A stretch of DNA of 46,969 nucleotides, taken from positions 1 to 46,969 of the forward strand of contig JAHJBY010000040.1 of the NCBI GenBank assembly GCA_018813285.1. The letters run 5' to 3'. This stretch comes from Candidatus Omnitrophota bacterium. Its GTDB lineage: Bacteria > Omnitrophota > Gorgyraeia > Tantalellales > Tantalellaceae. This document shows, piece after piece, positions 19,647 to 28,454 of the stretch. The translations under genes were made by a program, and so were the position numbers. A model generated the notes under the pieces. The model ran no database searches and was not told the origin of the DNA. It saw only the letters and a list, made by a program, of their open reading frames with translations. Within the stretch, counting starts at the first letter, position 1. Every line of letters starts with the position of its first letter.

Positions 19647-20338
19647 GTAAACCCAGGCATGTCGGGATCATAATGGATGGTAATGGGAGGTGGGCAACGC
19701 AAAGAGGCCTCCCGAAGATCATGGGGCACCGGGCGGGCGCGAAGAACGTTGTGAAGATCACGGAGGCTTGCGCCCGCAATGGGGTTAGCGCGCTTACCCT
19801 ATATGCCTTCTCTTCGGAGAACTGGAATCGTCCACGGGCGGAAGTGGACGCCTTAATGTCTCTCTTGCAGGAAAATCTAAAGAACAATCTGGACAAACTG
19901 ATCTCGAATAATTTAAGATTTAACGTCATAGGGCGCAGAGTGGAGTTGTCTTCCGCTCTAAATGATGAGATCGAGCGAGCGAAGAATGCTACGTCAGCGA
20001 ATACGGGTATGGTGCTCACGCTTGCGGTCAATTATGGCGGCCGTCAGGAAATAGTCGACGCGGCATGTGCGTTCTGCCGGGAATCAGGAAAAAAAGACGC
20101 AAGTGACATTGTTTTAGCTGAAGCCGATTTTGAAAAATTTCTTTACACTAAGAACCTCCCCGACCTGGATATCATAATACGGACTAGTGGTGAAATGAGG
20201 CTTAGTAATTTTTTATTGTGGCAGGCCGCGTATTCTGAGTTTTATGTAACGGATGTTCTGTGGCCCGACTTTAATATCCGGGAACTTGAAAAAGCCCTGG
20301 ATGAATTTTCAAAGCGTGCGAGGAGGTTCGGTGGATAA
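19643..20338 (+). CDS. uppS: Isoprenyl transferase (undecaprenyl diphosphate synthase)
   Basis: A 231-residue cis-prenyltransferase that makes the C55 lipid carrier for peptidoglycan. HVGIIMDGNGRWA opens the protein, with catalytic Asp12, followed by the HRAG motif. RTSGEMRLSNFLLWQ and YSEFYVTDVLWPDF form the isopentenyl diphosphate-binding end. One departure from consensus is visible: RTSGE-MRLSNF instead of the common RTGGE-xRLSNF. It starts the uppS-cdsA-dxr-rseP-ispG-proS cluster, whose order is conserved in many bacteria. Confidence 0.96.
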
Positions 20339-21143
20339 AATGATCCGTCGAAGCGTTATAGGTTTTGTTCTCATTTTGGCCGTGCTGGCGGTTATCTATT
20401 GGTTTCCGCAATGGTTGTTTTGTGCCGTGGTTGCGCTTCTTGTCGGCTTAGCGCAATTTGAGTTCTTCCGTATGGTGGAAAATAGAAAAATTTTTGTCTA
20501 TAAATATTTTGGGACGATCGTCGGCAGCCTTGTTCCGGTGGTCATTTTTTTGGGAAATGGTTTCCAGGATATAAAACATCTGGAACCTATTTTGATCATG
20601 GCCGCGAGCATTTTTGTTTTCACATTGCAGTTTGTCAGAAAGGACAACGCGAAGGACCACCTGGTGTCAATGAGCGTGACGCTTTTTTCGCTATTTTACA
20701 TAAGTTGGTTTTTTTCGTTTTTTGTTAAACTCAGGCTTCTTGATAATGGTGCTAATCTTGTGGCTTTCCTGGTTATCGTTACAAAAGGCGCCGATGTGGG
20801 AGCATATCTGGGAGGAAGTCGTTTCGGACGCAACGAGCTTATGTCACGGATCAGTCCGAATAAGACAAAAGAGGGGACTCTGACCGGGATATTGTTGAGT
20901 GTTCTTCTTGCCCTTACGGTCGGCCGGGTGTTGACGGGGTTTTCGTTCCTTCACGCTTTGATAATTGGAATAGTGCTTGCGGCTATAGGGCAGGTGGGTG
21001 ATCTGGCTGAGAGCCTTATAAAGAGAGATTGCGGCGTAAAAGATTCAGGGTCCTATCTGTACACGATCGGCGGTGTGTTCGATCTAATTGATAGCCTCTT
21101 ATTTACGGCTCCGGTGTTTTATTTTTATATGAAGACTTTTTAA
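20331..21143 (+). CDS. cdsA: Phosphatidate cytidylyltransferase
   Basis: An inner-membrane enzyme that makes CDP-diacylglycerol from phosphatidate and CTP. The protein has about 270 residues and seven to eight hydrophobic segments. The C-terminal signature is clear: SLIKRDCGVKDSGSYLYTIGGVFDLIDSLLF. The reading frame is open from 20253, inside uppS. I prefer GTG 20331 because AGGAGG lies at 20321-20326; ATG 20340 is a second candidate with 13-base spacing. Either start overlaps or abuts the uppS stop. Confidence 0.93.
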   Translation: MDKMIRRSVIGFVLILAVLAVIYWFPQWLFCAVVALLVGLAQFEFFRMVENRKIFVYKYFGTIVGSLVPVVIFLGNGFQDIKHLEPILIMAASIFVFTLQFVRKDNAKDHLVSMSVTLFSLFYISWFFSFFVKLRLLDNGANLVAFLVIVTKGADVGAYLGGSRFGRNELMSRISPNKTKEGTLTGILLSVLLALTVGRVLTGFSFLHALIIGIVLAAIGQVGDLAESLIKRDCGVKDSGSYLYTIGGVFDLIDSLLFTAPVFYFYMKTF

Positions 21144-21147
21144 CATC

Positions 21148-22287
21148 ATGAAGAACATCGCATTGCTTGGTTCAACAGGTTCCGTCGGTAGAAGCGTTCT
21201 ATCGGTAGTACGGTCATATCCGGAAAAGTTTCGGATCATCGCGCTTTCCACTAACGAAAATATCTCGCTTCTGGCGAAACAGGTCGAAGAGTTCAGGCCT
21301 CACATGGCGGTCGTGGGGAACGAGGCGCTATATCCCGATTTTAAAAAAGATGTCGGTAATTCAGTGGAAATTTTGACCGGTGAAAAAGGCCTGCGGGAGG
21401 CAGCGGTCAGTGAAGCGGACATCATATTTATGGCGATATCGGGAACGGCCGCGCTCATGCCATTAATTGCCGCAGTTGCAGCCGGCAAAACGATTGCTCT
21501 GGCCAGTAAGGAGCCCATAGTTTCGGCCGGTGAGATAATTATGCGCATGGCCGGGGAACACTCCGCGCGCATCTTGCCTGTCGATTCCGAACATAGCGCT
21601 ATTTTTCAGTGCATGGGAAAAAGGACGGGACGGGATGTAGAAAAGCTTTACATAACAGGAAGCGGGGGGCCTCTCTGGGGGCGGAGCGAAGATGAGTTTG
21701 ACAAGATCCCGCTTGCGGATATTCTGTCACACCCGAAATGGGATATGGGCAAAAAGATAACAGTTGATTCGGCAACTCTTATGAACAAGGGGTTAGAGAT
21801 AATTGAGGCGAGGTGGTTGTTCGATGTTTCTCCTGACAGAATAGAGGTTATAATTCATCCGGAAGCTATAATACATTCAATGGTGGAATTCGTCGACGGA
21901 ACCGTCCTGGCAGGCCTTTTTTGTACTGATATGCGATTCCCTGTGCTACAGGCGCTTGCTTATCCCGATATCGTTCGAAGCAGTTTCCCGAGAATAGATT
22001 TCCTGAATATCAAAAATTTCTCATTTCATAAACCGGACACTGCGCGTTCCGAAGCCATAAATATGGCTTTCGACGCGCTTCGCCTTGGTGGCACTATCCC
22101 CGCGGTGTTGAACGGAGCGAACGAGACGGCGGTCAGGTTGTTTCTTGACGGGAGGATCCATTTTAGTGACATCACAAAAAAAGTGAGGACAGTAATCAGG
22201 AAGCATTGTGTGTGTAATAACCCTTCGCTTGACGATATTGTTAACGCGGAAAAATGGGCCAGGGAGGAGGTGCTTTTAACTTGTTAA
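21148..22287 (+). CDS. dxr: 1-deoxy-D-xylulose 5-phosphate reductoisomerase
   Basis: Makes 2-C-methylerythritol 4-phosphate with NADPH, the committed step of the MEP isoprenoid pathway. 379 residues. The NADPH loop is GSTGSVG at 8-14. ALASKEPIV holds the usual LANKE-like motif with Ser in place of Asn. PVDSEHSAIFQ and GKKITVDSATLMNKGLE are the metal and substrate segments. It sits 4 bases after cdsA and overlaps rseP. Together with ispG two genes later, it shows a MEP-type pathway. Confidence 0.96.
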   Translation: MKNIALLGSTGSVGRSVLSVVRSYPEKFRIIALSTNENISLLAKQVEEFRPHMAVVGNEALYPDFKKDVGNSVEILTGEKGLREAAVSEADIIFMAISGTAALMPLIAAVAAGKTIALASKEPIVSAGEIIMRMAGEHSARILPVDSEHSAIFQCMGKRTGRDVEKLYITGSGGPLWGRSEDEFDKIPLADILSHPKWDMGKKITVDSATLMNKGLEIIEARWLFDVSPDRIEVIIHPEAIIHSMVEFVDGTVLAGLFCTDMRFPVLQALAYPDIVRSSFPRIDFLNIKNFSFHKPDTARSEAINMAFDALRLGGTIPAVLNGANETAVRLFLDGRIHFSDITKKVRTVIRKHCVCNNPSLDDIVNAEKWAREEVLLTC

Positions 22288-23390
22288 CAGGAATAATTGT
22301 TTTTGTTGTTTTCGGCGTATTGATCCTTATTCACGAAGCCGGTCATTTATTCGCCGCAAAAAAAGCCGGTATTACGGTGGAAGCGTTTTCACTTGGGATG
22401 GGGAAACGATTATTTGGCATAAAGATCAAGGAGACAGATTACCGGGTTTCCTTGATTCCGTTCGGCGGATATTGCAAAATGGCCGGTCAAGATCCCGGGG
22501 AAGCGCAAGGTAAACCCAATGAGATAGGATCGAAACCGATAGGACACCGTTTTTGGGTAATGGCGGCCGGTTCGATAACCAATTATATTTTCGCGTTTTT
22601 TCTGTTCAGTATTGTTTTCATGATAGGCGTTCCCACATTGTCAAACACGGTGGGGCAGGTATTGAACGGATACCCCGCCAAAGAAGCCGGGATGAGGGAA
22701 GGAGACGAGATCATCGCTATCAATGGCCTTAAAGTAACGGATTGGGAAGATATCCTTGACGCGATAAAAAAGGGATCCTCTGAGGGTGCTTTGTTGCGCA
22801 TAGACATCAAAAGAGAAAACAGACCGATGTCTTTTACCGTTGAGCCTGATATTTCGCGGGTAACCAATGTTTTCGGACAAACGCTCTTCCGTCCGATGAT
22901 AGGGATAGCGCCGGCGAACAAGGTGTTGGCTGTTTCATATGGGCCTCTTTCCGCCGTATATAACGGCGGAAAGAAGCTGCTTCAACTTACCGGTATGACA
23001 TATCGAATGATGTGGCTTCTTATCACAGGCGGCATGCCGATCAAGGGGTCATTGTCAGGCCCGATAGGGATCGCGTATTTTATTAAACAGGCTGCCGGCA
23101 TGGGGATCGTGCCACTTTTAGTTATCATGGCCCATATCAGTATGGCGTTGGCGATCTTCAATCTCCTGCCTTTACCTGTGCTTGACGGAGGACACATCGT
23201 TTTCCTTTTTATAGAAAAACTGCGAAGCAGGCCTTTGAGTACGCGGACGCAGGAAGTGATCACCAATGCGGCGTTTGTGTTGCTTATATCATTCGCAATT
23301 TTTGTCAGCTGGCAGGACGTAATAAGATTTACACCGTTCGGCAAAAAAATAAATCCAACCGATACGGTAACTATTGAGAAGAGCCGATGA
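22281..23390 (+). CDS. rseP: Site-2 zinc metalloprotease RseP-like
   Basis: An intramembrane protease that cleaves membrane-bound regulators or signal-peptide remnants. From TTG 22281 the protein has 369 residues. The zinc motif HEAGH is at 18-22, a PDZ domain follows (about 115-195, YPAKEAGMREGDEIIAING), and the second metal-ligand motif LLPLPVLDGGH lies near 300. The frame is open from ATG 22254. The TTG is preferred because AGGGAGGAGG (22261-22270) precedes it with 10-base spacing and the protein then starts in the usual way (MLTGIIVFV). It overlaps dxr by 7 bases. Confidence 0.93.
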   Translation: MLTGIIVFVVFGVLILIHEAGHLFAAKKAGITVEAFSLGMGKRLFGIKIKETDYRVSLIPFGGYCKMAGQDPGEAQGKPNEIGSKPIGHRFWVMAAGSITNYIFAFFLFSIVFMIGVPTLSNTVGQVLNGYPAKEAGMREGDEIIAINGLKVTDWEDILDAIKKGSSEGALLRIDIKRENRPMSFTVEPDISRVTNVFGQTLFRPMIGIAPANKVLAVSYGPLSAVYNGGKKLLQLTGMTYRMMWLLITGGMPIKGSLSGPIGIAYFIKQAAGMGIVPLLVIMAHISMALAIFNLLPLPVLDGGHIVFLFIEKLRSRPLSTRTQEVITNAAFVLLISFAIFVSWQDVIRFTPFGKKINPTDTVTIEKSR

Positions 23391-24469
23391 TCGAACGGAG
23401 AAAGACCCGGACAGTAATGGTGGGCGCGCTCGCGATCGGATCTCCGCATCCGGTAAGAGTACAATCCATGACAAAAACGGACACGGTTGACGTAGATGCC
23501 ACGGTGTGTCAGATCAATGCTTTAGAAAAAGCCGGTTGTGAGATAGTTCGAGTCGCCGTCAGGCACATGGAGGCGGCGCGAGCCATCCGGAAAATAAAAG
23601 CGATAACAAATATTCCCGTGGTCGCGGACATTCATTTTGACAGCAAGCTGGCGATGGAGTCTCTCAAGAACGGAGCGGATAAGATCCGAATAAACCCCGG
23701 CAACATGCCGGTCGAAGGAATGAGGGAGGTGGCTAAGGCCGCGGCGAAGAAAAAGATCCCCGTTAGGATCGGCGTAAATTCAGGTTCATTGCCAGAGGAC
23801 AAACAGTGTTTGGAACGCGAGTCCGATGTCATGGCGGCCCTGGCTCTTCGAAGTATGGATATTTTAAGGGAGGAGGGGCTTCTTGACATCATTGTATCCC
23901 TGAAAGCATCTGATGTGCGAACGACGGTCGAGGCGTATAGAGGGATAGCCGAGAAGTTTGATTGCCCCCTGCATCTCGGTGTAACGGCCGCCGGTCTCCC
24001 GGCTGATGGGATCGTCAGGTCAAGCGTCGGCATGGGTTCTCTTCTTCTCGACGGCATCGGCGATACTATCCGCGTATCTTTGACGGGTGACCCTGTTTGC
24101 GAGGTCGATACCGCGAAGCGCATATTATCTTCCGTTGGTTTGCGCAATTTTGGCCCGGAGATAATTTCATGTCCTACTTGCGGACGTTGCAGAGTTGATC
24201 TGGTCACCTTGGCCGGGGAATTTGAAGAAAAACTAAGGGGAAATGAGAAATTAACGTTCCCTGATGCCGGCAGGCCTCTGGTGATCGCTCTTATGGGTTG
24301 CGAAATCAATGGCCCGGGTGAGGCGAAGAATGCCGACATAGGTATAGCTTTTGGCAGTGGTACCGGGGCTATATTCGAGAATGGAAAAATTTTAAATACA
24401 GTCAGCGCGGACAATGCTATTGATGAGTTGTTGCGTGTGATAGAGGCCAGGCGGAGCAGCTTATGGTGA
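23387..24469 (+). CDS. ispG: 4-hydroxy-3-methylbut-2-en-1-yl diphosphate synthase
   Basis: The [4Fe-4S] enzyme of the penultimate MEP-pathway step. 360 residues. The TIM barrel starts with the RVQSMT motif. The C-terminal cluster domain holds Cys262 and Cys265 (SCPTCGRC) and Cys305 in the family signature MGCEINGPGEA. This is the short bacterial form without the insert found in plants and Chlamydia-type homologues. Its ATG overlaps the rseP stop (ATGA). Confidence 0.97.
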   Translation: MIERRKTRTVMVGALAIGSPHPVRVQSMTKTDTVDVDATVCQINALEKAGCEIVRVAVRHMEAARAIRKIKAITNIPVVADIHFDSKLAMESLKNGADKIRINPGNMPVEGMREVAKAAAKKKIPVRIGVNSGSLPEDKQCLERESDVMAALALRSMDILREEGLLDIIVSLKASDVRTTVEAYRGIAEKFDCPLHLGVTAAGLPADGIVRSSVGMGSLLLDGIGDTIRVSLTGDPVCEVDTAKRILSSVGLRNFGPEIISCPTCGRCRVDLVTLAGEFEEKLRGNEKLTFPDAGRPLVIALMGCEINGPGEAKNADIGIAFGSGTGAIFENGKILNTVSADNAIDELLRVIEARRSSLW

Positions 24470-24487
24470 ATATGGTGAATAGGGATT

Positions 24488-24515
24488 CTATATGCTAAAC
24501 GCTATATGCCGTTAA
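24488..24515 (+). repeat. Degenerate heptad repeat, site 4
   Basis: CTATATG, CTAAACG, CTATATG and CCGTTAA lie in the spacer between ispG and proS. Just upstream, a 9-base unit TATGGTGAA is duplicated in tandem (24462-24479), across the ispG stop codon. Confidence 0.6.
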
Positions 24516-24528
24516 ATAGGAGAGCAAA

Positions 24529-26241
24529 ATGAGATGGAGTAGATCATTCATTCCTACAGTTAAAGAAGACCCGCAGGAAGCGGAGGCTTTGAGCCATAAG
24601 CTTATGGTAAGGGCGGGATTGATAAGGAGGCTTACCGCGGGGGCTTACACGTATCTTCCCCTGGGGTTCAAAGCCTTAAAAAAGGCGGAAAGCATAATAC
24701 GCGAAGAAATGAATGCCGCGGGCGCGGTGGAGCTTTTAATGCCGGCTCTTCAACCGATAGAGTTATGGAAAAAGACGGGTCGATATGATGTGATCGGTGA
24801 CGTTATGATAAAATTCAAGGACCGTCATGGCAGGGAGATCGCTCTTGGCCCGACGCACGAGGAAGTGATAACCGCCCTTGTTTCGGGGGAAATAAAGTCA
24901 TACAAAGATCTTCCCCTGATACTTTATCAGATCCAGACAAAATTCAGAGACGAATTAAGGCCGAGATTTGGCGTTATACGAAGTTGTGAGTTTATCATGA
25001 AAGACGCGTATAGTTTTGATATTGACGCGAAAAATATGGAAAAAAGCTACAAAAGAATATATGAAGCGTACTGCAGAATATTTGAGCGGTGCGGTATTCC
25101 GTATGTGGCCGCCCAAGCTGATCCCGGTCTTATGGGGGGCGCGGTTTCGCATGAATTTATGACCCCTTCTGACATAGGAGAGGACCGGATCGTGCTGTGT
25201 TCTTCCTGTGGTTATGCCGCGAGTACCGAGATCGCGGCGATCAAGAACGATAAGGGCAAAGAAGAAATTGCCGAAAAATATGGCGATATGCGGGAGGTCC
25301 TGACTCTCGGTAAAAGTACAGCGTTGGATGTGAGCACCTTTCTCGAGGTAGACTTGACGAATGTTTTAAAGACGCTTATTTATCTGGCGGATAGTAAACC
25401 GATAGCCGTTCTTATCAGAGGTGACCATGAAGCGAACGAGGCGAAAATAAAGAACAGGTTAAAAGTGGGCACGTTGATTCTTGCCGGGGAAGAGAGAGTT
25501 GTTGAAGAAACTGGCGGCGCAATGGGTTTTTCGGGGCCTGTTGGGCTTGATCTGCCGATTTACGCGGATCACTCCGTAAAGGACATGATCAATGCCGTAG
25601 TGGGAGCTAATGTCCGGGATAAACATCTGATCAATGCCAATCATGGAAAAAATTATAATGTTAACGAATGGATAGACGCGCGTGTTATAACAAGTCAGGA
25701 TGCGTGTCCTGAGTGTGGTGGAGATATTAAACTCGTAACCGCGATCGAAATAGGACATACTTTCAAGCTTGGGACGAAATATTCTGACCCGATGAATGTT
25801 CATGTTCTCGATGAGAACGGAAAGGAACGTCAGGTGATAATGGGTTGTTACGGCATAGGTGTGAATAGAATACTGGCGTCACTCATTGAGACAAGCCATG
25901 ATGAAAACGGGATAATCTGGCCTGTCGGGTTGGCGCCGTACGAGGTGGTCATAATACCGGTAAACAAGAACGACGATCATGTGACGCGAGAAGCGGAAAA
26001 ACTGTATTTGAGTTTCAAGGATGAAGGGCTGGATGTTGTTATCGATGACAGATCCCAAAAGTCTCCCGGGGTTAAGTTCAAAGATGCCGATCTTATTGGG
26101 TTTCCGGTGCAAGTCATCGTGGGAAAGAAAGCATTGGATCAAGAAAAGGTAGAGATAAAAGACCGGCGAACGGGATGCTCTACGTTGGTAGATAAGAATA
26201 ATGTCATTGATAAGGTGCGCGATCTACTAAATGTGAACTGA
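24529..26241 (+). CDS. proS: Prolyl-tRNA synthetase, bacterial type
   Basis: A 570-residue class II aminoacyl-tRNA synthetase. Motif 2 is the FRDELRPRFGVIRSCEFIMKD region near 140-165. The GPTHEEV segment is near 100. A YbaK-like editing insertion lies about 240-385, which marks the long bacterial form that clears mischarged Ala-tRNA(Pro). Motif 3 is the MGCYGIGVNRILASL segment, followed by the anticodon-binding domain to residue 570. A TAGGAGAGC ribosome site precedes the ATG. It closes the uppS-proS cluster. Confidence 0.97.
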   Translation: MRWSRSFIPTVKEDPQEAEALSHKLMVRAGLIRRLTAGAYTYLPLGFKALKKAESIIREEMNAAGAVELLMPALQPIELWKKTGRYDVIGDVMIKFKDRHGREIALGPTHEEVITALVSGEIKSYKDLPLILYQIQTKFRDELRPRFGVIRSCEFIMKDAYSFDIDAKNMEKSYKRIYEAYCRIFERCGIPYVAAQADPGLMGGAVSHEFMTPSDIGEDRIVLCSSCGYAASTEIAAIKNDKGKEEIAEKYGDMREVLTLGKSTALDVSTFLEVDLTNVLKTLIYLADSKPIAVLIRGDHEANEAKIKNRLKVGTLILAGEERVVEETGGAMGFSGPVGLDLPIYADHSVKDMINAVVGANVRDKHLINANHGKNYNVNEWIDARVITSQDACPECGGDIKLVTAIEIGHTFKLGTKYSDPMNVHVLDENGKERQVIMGCYGIGVNRILASLIETSHDENGIIWPVGLAPYEVVIIPVNKNDDHVTREAEKLYLSFKDEGLDVVIDDRSQKSPGVKFKDADLIGFPVQVIVGKKALDQEKVEIKDRRTGCSTLVDKNNVIDKVRDLLNVN

Positions 26242-26264
26242 CATTTTTGTTAAAATAGAAAAAG

Positions 26265-26293
26265 TTGCATTTATTGTGCTTTTGTTTTATAAT
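26265..26293 (+). promoter_or_regulatory. Sigma-70-type promoter for the PilZ gene
   Basis: The -35 is TTGCAT at 26265-26270 and the -10 is a consensus TATAAT at 26288-26293, with exactly 17 bases between them. It lies 47 bases before the PilZ GTG start, so the gene is probably transcribed independently of proS. Confidence 0.75.
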
Positions 26294-26340
26294 GAGTTTA
26301 CCGCGGGAAGGTTGGTCTTACAAAGTCAGGGGGGGCGAAA

Positions 26341-26685
26341 GTGCAGGAACGAAGAAAGTATCCAAGATATGATGTTTCCCATCCGGTAAGCTACTGTGAC
26401 GTTGCCCGAGACCCGGAGCGGAAAAGCGAAGAAGAGACCAAAACTGAGGACGTGTCAAGGGGTGGTATCCGCGTGAAGATCAACCGGATTATCGAGGACG
26501 GAAGAATACTTAATCTGAAGGTCCGTAATTCTTCCTATCCAGAACCGGTTGATGCGGATGCCCGCGTTGTTTGGGTCGAAAAAACACTGGATGACGAGGT
26601 ACTCCTGGGTTTATCCTTTACGAGGATCGGATGGATCGAGAGCGACAAGCTCTTAACACCCGAGATTTTGAGAACTCAGGTTTAG
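26341..26685 (+). CDS. PilZ-domain protein (probable c-di-GMP receptor)
   Basis: A 114-residue stand-alone PilZ domain. The c-di-GMP motifs are present: R-x-x-x-R in ERRKYPRY (Arg4 and Arg8) and the D-x-S-x-x-G box in EDVSRGGIR near residues 38-46. A beta-barrel-like stretch with WVEKTLDDEVLLGLSF follows. Such proteins relay c-di-GMP levels to motility, pili or polysaccharide machinery. No partner gene is adjacent. The start is GTG with a G-rich ribosome site. It has its own promoter and is the last gene before a 461-base non-coding stretch. Confidence 0.9.
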   Translation: MQERRKYPRYDVSHPVSYCDVARDPERKSEEETKTEDVSRGGIRVKINRIIEDGRILNLKVRNSSYPEPVDADARVVWVEKTLDDEVLLGLSFTRIGWIESDKLLTPEILRTQV

Positions 26686-26752
26686 GGATAGTCCCGGACA
26701 AAGTCTCCTCAACTATCAGTCCTTACGTTTGAATACAGCGCATAGGGTTGCA

Positions 26753-26801
26753 ATTCACGGTTCACCATTCACCATTTACTATCCGTAATTCACGATCTAA
26801 T
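26753..26801 (+). repeat. Degenerate heptad repeat, site 5 (seven units)
   Basis: Seven consecutive 7-base units: ATTCACG, GTTCACC, ATTCACC, ATTTACT, ATCCGTA, ATTCACG and ATCTAAT. It is the clearest of the heptad arrays and lies in the non-coding stretch after the PilZ gene. Confidence 0.75.
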
Positions 26802-26864
26802 AGAGGGTGTTAATTGCTTAACCCATTACGGTCAACAGATTTATATCGAAAGATTAGGTGAATA

Positions 26865-26958
26865 TGCTATAATGACGTTTATGGCAGTACCGAAAACTAT
26901 AAAAAACGAATTCGTATATTAATTGTTAGATGGAAAAATATAAAATTTGTGTTATAAT
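26865..26958 (+). promoter_or_regulatory. Two extended -10 promoter candidates in a gene-free region
   Basis: Extended -10 boxes TGCTATAAT (TATAAT at 26868-26873) and TGTTATAAT (TATAAT at 26953-26958) are present without good -35 boxes. No ORF of useful length follows on the plus strand. The remainder of 26686-27146 holds the heptad array, a hairpin repeat and otherwise nothing I recognise. Confidence 0.35.
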
Positions 26959-26971
26959 TTGAACAGAAAGA

Positions 26972-27030
26972 CTCCTGCGAAATGACGTTTAACGGCGTCA
27001 TCGCGAGGAGCGGAGCGACGAAGCGATCTC
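26972..27030 (+). repeat. Interspersed GC-rich hairpin element
   Basis: Arm 26972-26987 and arm 26996-27010 form a long stem with small bulges: CTCCT with AGGAG, GCG with CGC, ATGACG with CGTCAT. The stem runs on into a GAGGAGCGGAGCGACGAAG stretch ending at 27030. The GTCATCGCGAGGAGCGGAG type of sequence is a dispersed repeat that I recognise from many unrelated bacterial genomes. AATGACGTTTA occurs both here and at 26872. Confidence 0.65.
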
Positions 27031-27083
27031 AATGATAGTAAAAAGAGATAAAAATAGGTGGAAAAAGATAAAGATTCGAGTTG

Positions 27084-27110
27084 TTGACAGAAAATAAACA
27101 CAGTTATCCT
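27084..27110 (+). promoter_or_regulatory. Candidate plus-strand promoter next to the IS
   Basis: TTGACA at 27084-27089 is followed after about 17 bases by the weak -10 candidate TCCTAT. A boxA-like TTCTTTGAAAA lies around 27128-27138. Transcription from here would run antisense through the transposase gene. Confidence 0.3.
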
Positions 27111-27146
27111 ATTGGAATAGATGTTCGTTCTTTGAAAATGTAAGAA

Positions 27147-28453
27147 TTAACCTGTCAGACAAACAGCCGGTTCTCTGGCAAAGGTGCGGTAGCATCTGAT
27201 CTTTTCAGGTTGTTCCATAAGTATCGCCGCCGCGCGGGCAACAAGGCTTAATGAAAGGTGGGCGATAGTCATCTGGTTTTTGATGGATCTCATTTTGTAG
27301 TGTGTTGTCTGTTCAAGTTCGCGGTCACCGAGGCGGGCGAAGTAGCGTTCGACTTCGGTACGCAAGTTAAAGGTTTGCTTGTAGAACAATGTCTCTCTCG
27401 GGACGCGTGAGCGGGCGTCATCGGTTACATCCAGGTATTTGGTGCAGCCGTATTTATCGAAACTTGGATGGTTAACCGGACAGCCGAGAGGATGGTTTTT
27501 AGCGAACTTTACGCTGGACTTGATGTGGCACCGGAACTTTTTTCGTGTCCTGAGATCTTCCTGCCAAGTGCCGCAGGGGTTCATTTCGAGCCCGGCATCG
27601 CATAGCGGCAAGCCGTTAGGGCCGAAGATCTTGTCTTGTTGTTTATTGCGGGGGTTTATGGGGATAAACGCGTGCCACTTAAGTTCATTGACAATGAAGT
27701 TGTAAAACGCGCGTTCATCATACGCGGCATCAGCGAGGAGTATAGAGCCTTTGCGGGAACCGTAAACACGTTTAAGTTTTCTTATGAGTTTGCGCGCGGC
27801 GACAGAATCTTTGACATTGTTGGGTAATGTCAGTTCCAAGAGAGGGATGCCCTCTTTAGAAACGATGACATGAGCGCGGTATCCCCAGAAGAAGATGAAG
27901 TTATCTTTTTTGCCGCTAATGGTTTGATAAGAGTAATAGCCGAGAGTTGCTGAAGGGTTACGTCTGGCTTTAAGGTTTTTGTTTCTGGAATTGCGCTTAG
28001 GGTTTTTAAAATTATTTTCTCTAGTTGCGGCCATAACGGGCTTAGAGTCAACAATAAGAATATCATCAGAGATAACGTTCTTATCTAAAAGTTCTTTGAT
28101 AACAGAGTGATGCAGGTTTTGAAGCATGGAATTATTGGTACTTGAGAGGAACCTCTAAACTGAGAAGGGTCCGGAAGAGAGCCCATGTTAAACCCGCACA
28201 TTTCTGTAAGAGCGGGATGGGAGTCAAGGGAGTCAATAAGAGCGGGAACGGATTTTATCTGTTCAAGATGTTTAACGATGAAGGCTCTGATCATGGCGCG
28301 GCGGGAATACCCGGTACGACCGGTAGAGTAATTTTTGTCATGGACGCCGGATAGATCAAGAGATTTGAACAGCAAGTAACATTTGCGATAGAAGTTTGAG
28401 TTTTGTATTAAAAGCTGGAGATCGTAAAAAGGAGAGAATTGAAAATGAGCCAT
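27147..28453 (-). pseudogene. IS transposase, interrupted by a -1 frameshift
   Basis: The N-terminal piece (from ATG 28453, ribosome site GGAGGAAATTT) carries a DUF772 helical DNA-binding region with SRRAMIRAFIVKHLEQI. Near 28152-28160, right after LPDPSQF, the frame shifts: the N-terminal frame ends at 28085 and the catalytic part continues in the -1 frame to 27147. The catalytic part has a DDE triad pattern: IVDSKPV, LLADAAYD and NLRTEVERYF. Joined, the protein would have about 430-440 residues, normal for the family. No canonical slippery heptamer is visible, so a mutation or sequencing error is more likely than programmed frameshifting. Confidence 0.8.
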
Positions 28454-28454
28454 A

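Noticed and set aside
20253-20330. Upstream extension of cdsA
   Set aside because: The first 26 codons lie inside uppS in another frame and do not look like a CdsA N-terminus. AGGAGG at 20321 marks the start at 20331 (or 20340).
26753-26801. Possible CRISPR array
   Set aside because: The units are 7 bases, contiguous and degenerate. There are no spacers of 30-40 bases and no cas genes.
26872-26925. A short ORF starting MAVPK after an extended -10 box, reminiscent of ribosomal protein L32
   Set aside because: It stops after 17 codons and the residues after MAVPK do not match L32. No continuation was found in other frames, so the likeness is probably chance.
27439-27827. Plus-strand ORFs of 88 and 63 codons
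   Set aside because: They lie antisense within the transposase catalytic region and have no recognisable protein pattern; they are shadows of the minus-strand gene.
28085-28160. Programmed -1 frameshifting in the transposase
   Set aside because: The expected X-XXY-YYZ slippery heptamer and a following pseudoknot were not seen. A simple frameshift or sequence error is the more economical reading.
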